A stretch of 64,000 nucleotides of DNA from a virus. The position numbers and the translations under genes are program-made. This document shows positions 1 through 7,779 of this stretch, in pieces; position 1 is the first letter of the stretch; each line of letters starts with the position of its first letter. Under the pieces are notes generated by a model, which was given only the letters and a program-made list of their open reading frames with translations, had not been told where the DNA came from and did not search any database. The stretch is from the IMG/VR virus record IMGVR_UViG_3300044796_000657, positions 248,001-312,000 of that record; one strand, 5' to 3'.

Positions 1-862
1 ATTTGCCAGCCAAACACGATATGCCATGTTCACGAATATTCATCAATTTGATTCGCCCGCTTTGAGTACCAGTATCTATTGCCCTAAGAAGTATGATATT
101 CTTTTCAACATCAGGAGAACAATTCATTGTTACCTCTGAATCCAAGGCACCAACATATGCTTTCATAGGTTTATCGCCCACACAGTTTTCCAACGTGTAA
201 CGACCAATGCCCTTCGGATGATCAATATTAACAAATTCATGAAACGCTTCGCCGAATATCCAACTGTAATTTGCCGATATTTGAAACGAGAAAACCCTAC
301 CCGATGGCATAAATGTCACTGATACGGTTCTTGTGGGTGTGTATTCAGCTTTTTTGAATGAAAACGCACATACCGTATAATCAGTATCATCAAATACTCG
401 CTCTTCAAATACCTTACAATCCAAAATGTCGTATTGTTCAAAAAAGATGCTTCTAATTTCGGCGGATGTTTCTGCTGAAAGAAAGTTAACGGGAACGATC
501 AAAATGCCACCTTCACAACCCATCATGGATCTGATGGAACACTTGTAAAGATCGTCCAAATCATATTTGTCGTATATTGTTTTATCGGGATTTTTATTGC
601 GTGCCAAATATGGTGGATTGGTTATTATCCACTTCCCTTGATAATCAATGGGATTTAATAAAGAGTCATTTGTTATCCAAGGAAGAGTCGGATCAACATC
701 ATAACCGGTAACTGTTTGTGCGTTCCATGCCCAAGGCAAAAGATCGCCAGCACCAGCAAAAGGATCGACAACATCCTTCCCCATTAGAAAGTCTTCAAAT
801 CCCTTCAAAATGTAGTCTTTACGAGTTGTATTAAATTGACCGAGCTGTTTTTTAATTTCCAT
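1..862 (-). CDS. N6-adenine DNA methyltransferase (C-terminus cut by window edge)
   Basis: An open frame starts at ATG 862 (MEIKKQLGQFNTT) and runs off the left edge without a stop, so at least 287 residues are visible. It has the SAM-binding motif DPFAGAGD (about residues 33-40), an acidic YDVDP strand end (54-58) and the catalytic motif NPPY (82-85). This order is typical of gamma-class N6-adenine methyltransferases, which transfer a methyl group from SAM to adenine in DNA. The opening LGQFNTT resembles the LGQ(Y/F)(F/N)T start of type IIG and Eco57I-like enzymes. The target site cannot be inferred. It is one of five methyltransferase genes in the window. The missing C-terminus could hold a target-recognition domain. 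Confidence 0.8.
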   Translation of the reverse strand, partial: MEIKKQLGQFNTTRKDYILKGFEDFLMGKDVVDPFAGAGDLLPWAWNAQTVTGYDVDPTLPWITNDSLLNPIDYQGKWIITNPPYLARNKNPDKTIYDKYDLDDLYKCSIRSMMGCEGGILIVPVNFLSAETSAEIRSIFFEQYDILDCKVFEERVFDDTDYTVCAFSFKKAEYTPTRTVSVTFMPSGRVFSFQISANYSWIFGEAFHEFVNIDHPKGIGRYTLENCVGDKPMKAYVGALDSEVTMNCSPDVEKNIILLRAIDTGTQSGRIKLMNIREHGISCLAGK

Positions 863-875
863 ACCATTAAAAAGT

Positions 876-901
876 AACAGGATCGCAAAAGCGATCCTGT
901 T
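876..901 (-). terminator. Intrinsic terminator after the fibre gene
   Basis: A perfect 11-bp inverted repeat (AACAGGATCGC, 4-nt loop, GCGATCCTGTT) lies just downstream of the minus-strand fibre gene that ends at 930. On the minus strand the stem is followed by a short T-rich stretch. It also separates the fibre gene from the methyltransferase that starts at 862. Confidence 0.7.
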
Positions 902-929
902 CGTGATTATTAATTATTTTATCCTGTCT

Positions 930-2231
930 TTATCCACCACCACTAGAAACATTCACCACTCCACCATTATTCCAGAGTTGACCGGGATTCACAGGATCAG
1001 AAGTTGGCAAGCCTGAAAACATAACAATGCCGGATGTTGCTGCCACAGAAGCCGCAACCAAATTACCACTGTTATCAACAGTTAGATTAGACATACCAAC
1101 AATAAATGTTGATACCGCAACCTGTGCCCCACTATTTAGACTGCCATCAGTACCAATATTAAGGGCGCCGGATGCAAAACTTGCACTGCCATCGGCGCCT
1201 ATCGTAGCTGCGCCACCACCTACACCCAAACTTCCAGTTGTCGTAATTCCCCAAGTGTCCGTAATACCGGTTGTGTTGATATTGGTGTTAACGTTAATTG
1301 AATAAGGATTTATTGCACCGCTGCTATCAATCGTACAACTTCCATTAGCAAATGAAGCTGTACCGTCTACATTAAGTTGAATATTACCACTACCGATACT
1401 CGTGCCCGCACCGGGAGCAATAGTAAAGGAACCCTCGTCTAACCAAACACTCCCATCACTGTTCAATTGGTGGTAGCCGGATGCAAAACTAGCACTACCA
1501 TCAGCGACTATCGTAGCGGCGCCAGAGCCAAATGAGGCCGAACCATCGGACCCTTGTAGGTGGATATTAAGGTCACCCGATGCATCAAATAGTTGTATAT
1601 CACCATCTTGAGTATAATCAGATCCACCTGATTTTAAGATCGGAGTATAAATAGAAGCAGCGAAATTAATGTCCCCAGATGCACTAATAGATAGTCCACC
1701 ATTAGCAAAACTAGCGGAACCGTCCGGCACCAGCACTACACCATCATCACCAACATTGATGTTCCCAGAGAACGTATTGTCAACATTCTTCAATGGTACG
1801 TTGGCTGATAAAACGCCATCGGGCAAACCGTGACTGCCTGTTAATTGGGCTGCTGGAACACTTGTAAGTCCCGATGCTGCTCCTTGGAATGTTCCAGCTT
1901 GTACAATACCTGTTACGTTCAAAGCTCCCGTTAATGCATTACTTGAAGCATTCTTCAGCGGAACATTTGAACTCAACCTAGCATCAGCTACTGTACCACT
2001 GCTGATATTACTACCATTCAAAGAAGTAAGGCTTGCACCTGATCCTGAAAATAATGTAGCAGTAGCCGTTCCCGTGACGGTTAATGGGCCTGCCATTGTT
2101 TGTAATGCTGTTTCTACGATATTAACACAAGAAACCAAAAAGTCTCTAATGTCTTGTGGTGTAATGTCACCACTTGTGTTATCTACTAAAATTGCTTTTA
2201 ACGCAGCAATATTGCGTGCCGTATCTGCCAT
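930..2231 (-). CDS. Repetitive phage fibre / virion surface protein
   Basis: 433 residues, rich in Gly, Ser, Ala, Thr and Asn. After an N-terminal helical part (about 1-45) it is built from short degenerate beta repeats, including several copies of DGSASF(A/G)(S/N)G and two copies of (L)SxNVPLKN. The C-terminus GLPTSDPVNPGQLWNN is of a kind often found at the ends of phage fibre and baseplate-associated proteins. A structural role in receptor binding or tail decoration is inferred from the composition. The start has an AAGGAT ribosome-binding site 6 nt upstream. It stands alone between two terminators, so it is probably transcribed on its own as a late gene. No chaperone or peptidase domain is visible. 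Confidence 0.7.
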   Translation of the reverse strand: MADTARNIAALKAILVDNTSGDITPQDIRDFLVSCVNIVETALQTMAGPLTVTGTATATLFSGSGASLTSLNGSNISSGTVADARLSSNVPLKNASSNALTGALNVTGIVQAGTFQGAASGLTSVPAAQLTGSHGLPDGVLSANVPLKNVDNTFSGNINVGDDGVVLVPDGSASFANGGLSISASGDINFAASIYTPILKSGGSDYTQDGDIQLFDASGDLNIHLQGSDGSASFGSGAATIVADGSASFASGYHQLNSDGSVWLDEGSFTIAPGAGTSIGSGNIQLNVDGTASFANGSCTIDSSGAINPYSINVNTNINTTGITDTWGITTTGSLGVGGGAATIGADGSASFASGALNIGTDGSLNSGAQVAVSTFIVGMSNLTVDNSGNLVAASVAATSGIVMFSGLPTSDPVNPGQLWNNGGVVNVSSGGG

Positions 2232-2280
2232 ATTATTATCCTTAGATGAGTGTCCTCTATATATTATCTTTTAAATAAAA

Positions 2281-2307
2281 AAACAAGATCGTAAAACGAT
2301 CTTGTTT
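2281..2307 (-). terminator. Intrinsic terminator after EF-hand gene
   Basis: A 12-bp perfect inverted repeat (AAACAAGATCGT, 3-nt loop, ACGATCTTGTTT) lies between the minus-strand EF-hand gene, which ends at 2328, and the fibre gene. The A/T-rich stem ends make it usable in either direction. Confidence 0.7.
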
Positions 2308-2327
2308 GCTTATCTGCGATTAATATA

Positions 2328-2714
2328 TCACTGCATATCAATCATCTTTTCAAATTCATCCCAATTGATCAATCCATCACCATCAGTATCCATAACATTA
2401 ATAATTTGAATTGCTATAGCCCATCGTGACAACGACATCCCAACACCAGACTTAGCCAAAATTACACACAATTCATCTTGATTAACTTTGCCGTCATTAT
2501 CTGTATCTTCGGTGTCAAAAGCCTTCTTCCAATCACCATCATATTTATCTTTTACAAACGCTGTTACTTTATCAATGACTTCTTTTTTTGTACTCATAGA
2601 TTCTTGAATTATTCCAGTGCCATTACACTTTGGGCAATCAACATATTGTGATTCGCAATTTCCAGCATTTGGATTAGACACTCTTCCAGTACCTTTACAA
2701 TTTTTGCATTTCAC
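2328..2714 (-). CDS. EF-hand calcium-binding protein with DnaJ-type zinc motif
   Basis: 128 residues in two parts. Residues 3-34 hold two CxxCxGTG-like units (CKNCKGTG and CPKCNGTG), the zinc-binding repeat of DnaJ/Hsp40. Residues 70-81 (DTDNDGKVNQDE) and 109-120 (DTDGDGLINWDE) are two canonical 12-residue EF-hand loops with Asp at 1, 3 and 5, Gly at 6 and Glu at 12, so a calcium-binding pair is likely. The start is GTG at 2714 with GGAGG 10 nt upstream. An internal Met at residue 40 could give an EF-hand-only form. The gene is monocistronic, with a terminator behind it and a hairpin just before its RBS. The target is unknown; calcium sensing or structural calcium binding in the virion are both possible. 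Confidence 0.75.
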   Translation of the reverse strand: MKCKNCKGTGRVSNPNAGNCESQYVDCPKCNGTGIIQESMSTKKEVIDKVTAFVKDKYDGDWKKAFDTEDTDNDGKVNQDELCVILAKSGVGMSLSRWAIAIQIINVMDTDGDGLINWDEFEKMIDMQ

Positions 2715-2733
2715 GTGACATCAACCTCCAAAA

Positions 2734-2761
2734 AAAAGCATGGCCCATAGACCACGCTTTT
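2734..2761 (-). terminator. Terminator-like hairpin in the leader of the EF-hand gene
   Basis: On the minus strand a stem of about 10 bp (AAAAGCGTGG with CCATGCTTTT, one G-U pair) is followed by eight T residues and then directly by the GGAGG of the EF-hand gene. No coding sequence lies upstream on that strand back to the terminator near 3001, so this may be an attenuator rather than a gene-end terminator. Confidence 0.4.
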
Positions 2762-2887
2762 ATCGCCACTCGCATATCTAAAGTATAAGGCAAAGTAACG
2801 TGTTTTTGTTAACCCGTCGTTTGCTTCATCCGCTTGTCTTTACTAGGGAAGGCGGCTTATTAATTTTTCGTCTCAAGGAGGTCATAC

Positions 2888-2995
2888 ATGACCAATCCAA
2901 AGCCGAAGGTGCGCATAGCTAAATATATATGCCGTATCTTCAAATTTCTGAAGTGGCTTTCAGAACACATAATCATTCCTCTACTAATTCCTTAA
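2888..2995 (+). CDS. Small basic hydrophobic peptide, 35 aa
   Basis: A short plus-strand frame starts at ATG 2888, 5 nt after a very strong Shine-Dalgarno (AAGGAGGT, 2875-2882), and ends at TAA 2995, five bases before a strong terminator. The product begins MTNPKPKVRIAKYICR and ends in a hydrophobic stretch (HIIIPLLIP). It looks like a small cationic membrane-associating peptide. A possible promoter is TTGTCT, 18 nt, TATTAA in the 100 bases upstream. Function is unknown; the RBS and terminator placement are the main arguments that it is real. Confidence 0.55.
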   Translation: MTNPKPKVRIAKYICRIFKFLKWLSEHIIIPLLIP

Positions 2996-3000
2996 ACCGA

Positions 3001-3030
3001 AAAAAGCCGCCCATATGGGCGGCTTTTTTT
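3001..3030. terminator. Bidirectional terminator, copy 1
   Basis: A perfect palindromic stem AAAAAGCCGCCCAT / ATGGGCGGCTTTTT with runs of A and T on its two sides can end transcription from both strands. It serves the plus-strand small peptide (ends 2995) and the minus-strand Pro-rich gene (ends 3033). The same GCCGCCCATATGGGCGGC core recurs at 4707-4724. Confidence 0.85.
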
Positions 3031-3032
3031 TG

Positions 3033-4655
3033 TTACATACCAGAACTAGAACTAGAACTAGAACTAGAACTAGAACTACAAGTCGGCTTGACAAGTGCCT
3101 CTTTATAAGCAAGCCATGCTTTACCAACTTCTATTATCTTCGCTTCAATTGACGACAAATAAGCCAAAATCTTATTGAAATAGTCGTTCATTTTATCGCC
3201 ATTACAGGAAGCTGAACTACATGTTAAATTTCGCATATCTTGATAGACTTTCGAAATATCTTTCATATAAGATAATCGACTACTAATCAAAGATGTTACG
3301 TAGTCAAGGATTTTACCCCATGCCGCATAGCACGCATCGTCATTTTTAGCCTTAGCATCAGCCATTCCTGCTTTTGCTTCTTTTTTCAATTGATCCATCG
3401 CATATTCGGCTTTGGACACTTTAACTGTTCCATCATTCTGTCGTGTAAAGACAAAATTGCCGCCGGGGAAATAAGTTTTATCTCTCTGCCAAAGAAATGT
3501 AATTTTATCGTCAATTGATTTTTTGATTTTAACACACTCAGGATCAGCAGGTTGCTTTAAACACCAACAAGCCTGAGCCATAGTCGTTATCTTATCAACA
3601 ATTTGAACACACAGCGTTGTATATCCATCCAGATCAAGTTCTTCATCTGGATTAGCAAGTTTTTTATTTCCATCACATGCTTTTTGCGCAGCGGCTTTTA
3701 ATAAATTAGTTACATCGTTTTGTGCGTTATCTATATCGTTAGCAGTAGCAAGAGGCAATGTGGGAACCAATGCTTGTCGCCATCTATTATCAAAACCGTT
3801 AATGTTCAACATGTGTACTCTATCGTTCAATCTGATAAATTCTAACATTTGATCATTTGCTTCATCTTGACTATATCCACAGTCTGCGAATATTGACCTC
3901 ATACAATCTCTAAAAGGTCTTTCTGATCGATATTTTTGAACACGCCCGGCCAATTCATCAATAACACCATAAACGAATAATGCGGTACCGGCAACATTCA
4001 AAGCAGTACCTAAAAAATTTGTCGGCGGTGTTGGAACCGGATTTGTTGGTCGTAGTGCAGTACCTGGTATTGTTTGCGTTCTAAAAGGGTTAAAACTATT
4101 AGGATCGACAGGAACACTCGGCGGTGGCTCAAGAAGAGGATTAGGTACACCCGGATAAGGAATCGTTCTCGAAGGGTTAAACGCAGGATCGACAGTAACA
4201 GCCGGTGGCTCAGGTACACCCGGATTGAATGGCCCTCTAGGCGTTATAGAAGGATCTGGTGCCATAACAGGAGGTGTTGGAGTCGTTGGAGTAGTTGGTG
4301 GTGGAGTCGGAGGTGGAGTCATTGGCGACTGAGGTCTTATATTAAATCTTTCTGTTGGTGGGCCTTCCGGAGCAGCAGGTTGCCCCTCCAAATAATCAAA
4401 GATAGACCCTTCTAATGGTCTAATTTGACGACTATCTGGTCCATAAGTCGGCAATCTTGGCATTGTTCGTGGCTCTATATGAGGTCGCAAATCTGGTACA
4501 GTCCCCGCTGGAGGCCGTGGTGGCCCTGCTGATGCGGGGCCGGGTGGTCCAAGATTTGGCCTAGTTAAACCACCGCTGCGAGTTGGTCCAGGTTGTCCTT
4601 GTTGTCCGGGGATATATACCCAAGGTTGTGGTGGTGTGCCGGGTGGATTAGCCAT
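3033..4655 (-). CDS. Pro-rich N-terminus, Cys-containing C-terminal domain, poly-Ser tail; putative virion protein
   Basis: 540 residues. The first 200 or so are extremely rich in Pro, Gly and Thr with repeated PP, PTPP and PGVP(N/E)P units and are presumably extended or disordered. The C-terminal half is a globular, Cys-containing helical domain with several CxxxxxC pairs (e.g. SCNGDK and CWCLKQ). It ends with Cys, a run of about a dozen Ser, then GM. The protein has the same plan as the one at 55636-57135, which starts MAPPPGTPPIPG versus MANPPGTPPQPW here and also ends in a Ser run after a Cys. I infer two paralogues, probably late virion-associated proteins. No enzymatic motif is seen. 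Single gene between two identical terminators. Confidence 0.6.
   Translation of the reverse strand: MANPPGTPPQPWVYIPGQQGQPGPTRSGGLTRPNLGPPGPASAGPPRPPAGTVPDLRPHIEPRTMPRLPTYGPDSRQIRPLEGSIFDYLEGQPAAPEGPPTERFNIRPQSPMTPPPTPPPTTPTTPTPPVMAPDPSITPRGPFNPGVPEPPAVTVDPAFNPSRTIPYPGVPNPLLEPPPSVPVDPNSFNPFRTQTIPGTALRPTNPVPTPPTNFLGTALNVAGTALFVYGVIDELAGRVQKYRSERPFRDCMRSIFADCGYSQDEANDQMLEFIRLNDRVHMLNINGFDNRWRQALVPTLPLATANDIDNAQNDVTNLLKAAAQKACDGNKKLANPDEELDLDGYTTLCVQIVDKITTMAQACWCLKQPADPECVKIKKSIDDKITFLWQRDKTYFPGGNFVFTRQNDGTVKVSKAEYAMDQLKKEAKAGMADAKAKNDDACYAAWGKILDYVTSLISSRLSYMKDISKVYQDMRNLTCSSASCNGDKMNDYFNKILAYLSSIEAKIIEVGKAWLAYKEALVKPTCSSSSSSSSSSSSGM
3042..3077. repeat. Hexanucleotide tandem repeat (AGAACT)6
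   Basis: Six perfect copies of AGAACT. On the minus strand they read as alternating AGT and TCT codons and encode the poly-Ser tail of the Pro-rich protein. A perfect tandem repeat can change length by slippage in steps of two Ser residues without frameshifting. Confidence 0.9.
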
Positions 4656-4698
4656 ATTTTTTCTTTAAAAAGAGATTGATAACTTAATTAGTCATAAC

Positions 4699-4732
4699 AA
4701 AAAAAAAGCCGCCCATATGGGCGGCTTTTTTT
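4699..4732. terminator. Bidirectional terminator, copy 2
   Basis: Same stem as the terminator at 3001-3030, with longer A and T runs (AAAAAAAGCCGCCCAT / ATGGGCGGCTTTTTTT). It follows the minus-strand gene ending at 4744 and separates it from the Pro-rich gene starting at 4655. Confidence 0.85.
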
Positions 4733-4743
4733 ATCAATCTCTT

Positions 4744-5316
4744 TTACGTAACATCTACTTCTGGTTCTTTGTTCATCTTTTCGCACAATTTACCAATGCG
4801 ATCACGGAGACTTTCCAATTCTTTGAGAATACCACCACCGCCTTGAGCTTCCGAGTCGTGGTGTTTGCGTTCCATTGCCTCAACCTTACGCTTTAACTCG
4901 TCCAATTCCCGTAATTCAGGGCCATCGGAAAAGTTCTTCGTAACTCTGACATGACCATCAGGACCGACACCATCTGGGCCGGTACTTGATTGCTGAGTAG
5001 GGTTTGTTTTGGTAGGAGTAAACGCACCGAAATTGGCCTTTGGCTTAGTTTCACCATTGTCCCAATCGACAATCAAGTCGTGCATACTAACGGAACGAGC
5101 GTAAATGTCGGCCCATGACGGATCGACTTCCGGCTCTTTTTCAGAACCAGTGCTGTTGAAGGGCTTGTTAGGTGCGAAATAGCTAACCGCTCTTGGCTGT
5201 TCAGGCTGAATATTGGCAGTTAACTCAGACGTAGATTCTTTGGCGAACTGTTCAGCAGCGACATCCCATTTGGCAAGCCACTTGTTAAACTCTTCATTGG
5301 TCGTTGTATCTCTCAT
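4744..5316 (-). CDS. Unknown protein with C-terminal coiled coil
   Basis: 190 residues, not recognised. It begins MRDTTTNEEFNKWLAKWD, is acidic and low-complexity in the middle, and from about residue 130 has a heptad-like Leu/Glu/Lys pattern broken by a Gly stretch (SEAQGGGGILKE), which suggests two short coiled-coil segments. A TAAATA box sits 6 nt before the ATG, so it probably has its own late promoter separate from the operon that ends at 5355. A structural or scaffold-type role is only a guess from the coiled coil and late promoter. Confidence 0.6.
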   Translation of the reverse strand: MRDTTTNEEFNKWLAKWDVAAEQFAKESTSELTANIQPEQPRAVSYFAPNKPFNSTGSEKEPEVDPSWADIYARSVSMHDLIVDWDNGETKPKANFGAFTPTKTNPTQQSSTGPDGVGPDGHVRVTKNFSDGPELRELDELKRKVEAMERKHHDSEAQGGGGILKELESLRDRIGKLCEKMNKEPEVDVT

Positions 5317-5322
5317 AACCTT

Positions 5323-5328
5323 TATTTA
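5323..5328 (-). promoter_or_regulatory. Late-promoter-like box TAAATA before 5316
   Basis: Minus-strand CCTAAATAAAGGTT precedes the ATG at 5316 by 6 nt after the box. AAAGG between box and ATG could also act as a weak ribosome-binding site. Confidence 0.5.
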
Positions 5329-5354
5329 GGGCTATGATCGCAATTTCTTCAAAG

Positions 5355-5594
5355 TCACTCTTTTTTCATAGCATCTTTATATTGCTTTGTTCTCTTGCAA
5401 CTAGAACACGTAACGGCACTAGCCAAACAACTGTGCTGAATAAGATTGCCGTGCTTACGGAAATCGTTATAGCTTGACATGTCCGGAGCCGTATAGATCG
5501 TGTCACCGCAAATAAAAGTCCCACAAGCTGTAAAATCAGATAAAGCGTAATGGACTGTAATTTTTGGTTCGATTGCTGCCTTCTTAACCTTCAT
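5355..5594 (-). CDS. Small Cys-rich protein of unknown function
   Basis: 79 residues if started at ATG 5594 (MKVKKAAIEPK), which has GTGAG upstream; a GTG start at 5606 in the same frame is possible. It has five Cys, including a C-terminal CSSC followed by a basic tail (KRTKQYKDAMKKE), so metal binding is possible. It follows tyrS directly and is the last gene of that operon. Confidence 0.55.
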   Translation of the reverse strand: MKVKKAAIEPKITVHYALSDFTACGTFICGDTIYTAPDMSSYNDFRKHGNLIQHSCLASAVTCSSCKRTKQYKDAMKKE

Positions 5595-5602
5595 AATAAT
5601 TC

Positions 5603-6760
5603 TCACTGGAATACAATTGCGTACTTTCTGCCTACCCGTAAACGGCGACTAATGCCACCCGTCTCCATCTTAATTGCCAAGAATGGATCAATCACTTTTT
5701 CGCCGTCCAAATCCACGGCACCCTGAATAACCAAGCGACGGGCTTCATTGTTGCTAGTAGTCAAACCAGCAGCACAAATCAGCCTCATAAGCGTGGTGTC
5801 ATTCACCAAAACCTTAACTTCGGGAATGTCATCAGGCTCTTTGCGAAGACTGAATTGGTTAACCCATTGAACAGCCGCCGCCGCAGCCTTATCTGTACCA
5901 TGCATTGATTCTACAATACGAAGCGCAAGGGACTTTTTACTATCCAAAGGTGCGATCCAATCAATGCCATTCGTGAGCAAATCCACCCACTCTTGCATAA
6001 GTGTATCAGGAATGCTCATCACTTTACAGTACATTTCAAAAGGCTCTTCATCTACACCGATGTAGTTTCCGAGACTTTTGCCCATTTTCTTAACGCCGTC
6101 CATGCCCCGCAAGATCGGCAAAGTGATACAAACTTGCTGTTCCATACCAGCAAGTTTCTGCATATCACGGCCAAAATTCAAGTTAAACATCTGTTCTGTG
6201 CCGCCAAGTTCAACATCGGCAGCAACCATCACACTGTCGTACCCTTGTAGCATCGGGTACATCAACTCACTCACCTGAATAGGTTGTTCGGCTTTAAATC
6301 GATTGTTGAAATCCTCACGATCCAATATCTGACTGACTGTGAAGGTCTTAAGTTGCTCTAATGTCCATCGCAAATCGCATTTATTCAGCCAAGTACTGTT
6401 AAGATTGACTTCTGCCTTCTTGATGTCTACAACTTTACCAATTTGCTTCAAGTACTTCCGAGCATTATCCTTGGCTTCGTCAGGGGTGATTGAAGTGCTT
6501 CGAAGTTCATTTCTGCCTGTGGGATCGCCGATTGATGCCGTGAAGTCGCCCATAATGAGTACGGCAATATGTCCTTCATCTTGAAACGCCTTCATTAACC
6601 TCAATGGAACAGTATGTCCCAAGTGTACGTGCGGAGTGGTAGGATCAATGCCGTACTTGACACGCAAGGGACGACCCTTCTTCAGCTTCGCTTCCAAGGC
6701 GGGAACTTTTGAAGGGTCAAATTGCTTAACTTTTTCAAGTACCTTGCTCATATCATTCAT
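5603..6760 (-). CDS. tyrS: Tyrosyl-tRNA synthetase
   Basis: 385 residues, close to the usual bacterial length, so it looks complete. It is a class I synthetase charging tRNA-Tyr. Visible motifs are the HIGH equivalent HLGH (46-49), GDFTASIGDPTG (71-82), LGGTEQ (185-190) for amino acid recognition, and the KMSKS equivalent KMGKS (225-229). The last 70 residues fit an S4-type RNA-binding domain, including ARRLVIQGAVDLDGEKV. Start is ATG 6760; another Met three codons on is possible. It overlaps the stop of the upstream gene (6753). All expected catalytic signatures are intact. In a phage it would keep tyrosine decoding going during host shutdown; no tRNA-Tyr gene was found in the window. Confidence 0.93.
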   Translation of the reverse strand: MNDMSKVLEKVKQFDPSKVPALEAKLKKGRPLRVKYGIDPTTPHVHLGHTVPLRLMKAFQDEGHIAVLIMGDFTASIGDPTGRNELRSTSITPDEAKDNARKYLKQIGKVVDIKKAEVNLNSTWLNKCDLRWTLEQLKTFTVSQILDREDFNNRFKAEQPIQVSELMYPMLQGYDSVMVAADVELGGTEQMFNLNFGRDMQKLAGMEQQVCITLPILRGMDGVKKMGKSLGNYIGVDEEPFEMYCKVMSIPDTLMQEWVDLLTNGIDWIAPLDSKKSLALRIVESMHGTDKAAAAAVQWVNQFSLRKEPDDIPEVKVLVNDTTLMRLICAAGLTTSNNEARRLVIQGAVDLDGEKVIDPFLAIKMETGGISRRLRVGRKYAIVFQ

Positions 6761-7715
6761 CTTTCAATTCTTTGGCCTGTTCCTTGAAATAATCCCATGC
6801 TTCCACTAATGCGGCTTCGGCTTTTTTGTCCGTCTGGGAAATCGCCTGTACATTGGTGATACCGAAATTTTTCTTCATCGCTTCCTGAAAGTACGTCATC
6901 GTGTGAGGAGCATTCGGATAACTCCCGGCACTGCCTAAGTCCTTAAACTTATGGGGAAGAGTCTCTTTGTAAATCGACTCGTTGTACGGTCTGGTATATC
7001 CGAAGCCTTCTGCCCACGTGCCGCCAGAAGTCTTAATGGGCTTCTGCGCTGCCAACCTACGAGGATCAGCAGAATGGGTTCTTGATAAAAGAATATCCGC
7101 TTTCGGATTCCAGTTAGGTCTAGAGCCACCGTAAATGCTGTGGTGAGCAAAGCCACCGAGACGCATCAAGGAATAGAACACCGTTGGATCAGTATTCATG
7201 TTAGTTAATATGAAATAACTATCCTTGAAAATGATCGTCTTTTTGTTGCCGAATGCTGCTACCCACGGGGATTCCGCCGAAAAGATGAATTCGTAATACG
7301 GCAGCTTGAAAACATCCTTGGTACTCGGACGGCAGCATCCAATGTAAATGATGTCACCTTCGGGGAACGGCACATAAATATCCCTTGGAAAGTAGGGATT
7401 CATGAAGTGCTTCTCACCGTGCGAATCACGATACTTAACAAGACCACCCAAACACGGCATTGAGTGCCGCCAATAGGTGAAAAATTCGCCATCTTTGAAA
7501 GTCGTGACTGTGTACGTCAACCCTTTCGGCTGACCTAACAAAAACTCCGTCGCTGCAAGAGCCTCTTCCTTGGTTTTGCTGCGTACGAACTCATCGTCAC
7601 GATAAACATTCTTGTTCTGAACCGGCTCTGCCCATTTCCACTTAACGGTTTCTACAGTAAATTTGCCGCTGACTTTGGTTTTGACTTCTTTGGCTTTTGA
7701 CACGATCAATCTCAC
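6753..7715 (-). CDS. Unknown protein, 320 aa
   Basis: 320 residues from a GTG at 7715. A second in-frame GTG lies four codons downstream and no ribosome-binding site clearly favours either, so the exact start is uncertain. It is rich in aromatics, with segments such as FFTYWRHSMPCLGGLVKYRD and a conserved-looking YIGCCRPS. It is probably a globular enzyme or nucleic-acid-related protein, but I recognise no motif. It overlaps tyrS by 8 nt and is therefore co-transcribed and translationally coupled with it. Confidence 0.6.
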   Translation of the reverse strand: MRLIVSKAKEVKTKVSGKFTVETVKWKWAEPVQNKNVYRDDEFVRSKTKEEALAATEFLLGQPKGLTYTVTTFKDGEFFTYWRHSMPCLGGLVKYRDSHGEKHFMNPYFPRDIYVPFPEGDIIYIGCCRPSTKDVFKLPYYEFIFSAESPWVAAFGNKKTIIFKDSYFILTNMNTDPTVFYSLMRLGGFAHHSIYGGSRPNWNPKADILLSRTHSADPRRLAAQKPIKTSGGTWAEGFGYTRPYNESIYKETLPHKFKDLGSAGSYPNAPHTMTYFQEAMKKNFGITNVQAISQTDKKAEAALVEAWDYFKEQAKELKDE

Positions 7716-7779
7716 TTGAGTGGTCTAATAAAGGGTGCAGCCGTCATTGGTTACATATTACCCTATAAAACCCGTGATT

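Noticed and set aside
1027-2274. Plus-strand frames opposite the fibre gene
   Set aside because: Antisense shadows of a repetitive Gly/Ser-rich gene, with no start signals.
4074-4415. Arg/Trp-rich plus-strand frame resembling a cationic peptide
   Set aside because: It is the antisense reading of Pro/Thr codons in the Pro-rich protein gene; composition follows directly from that.
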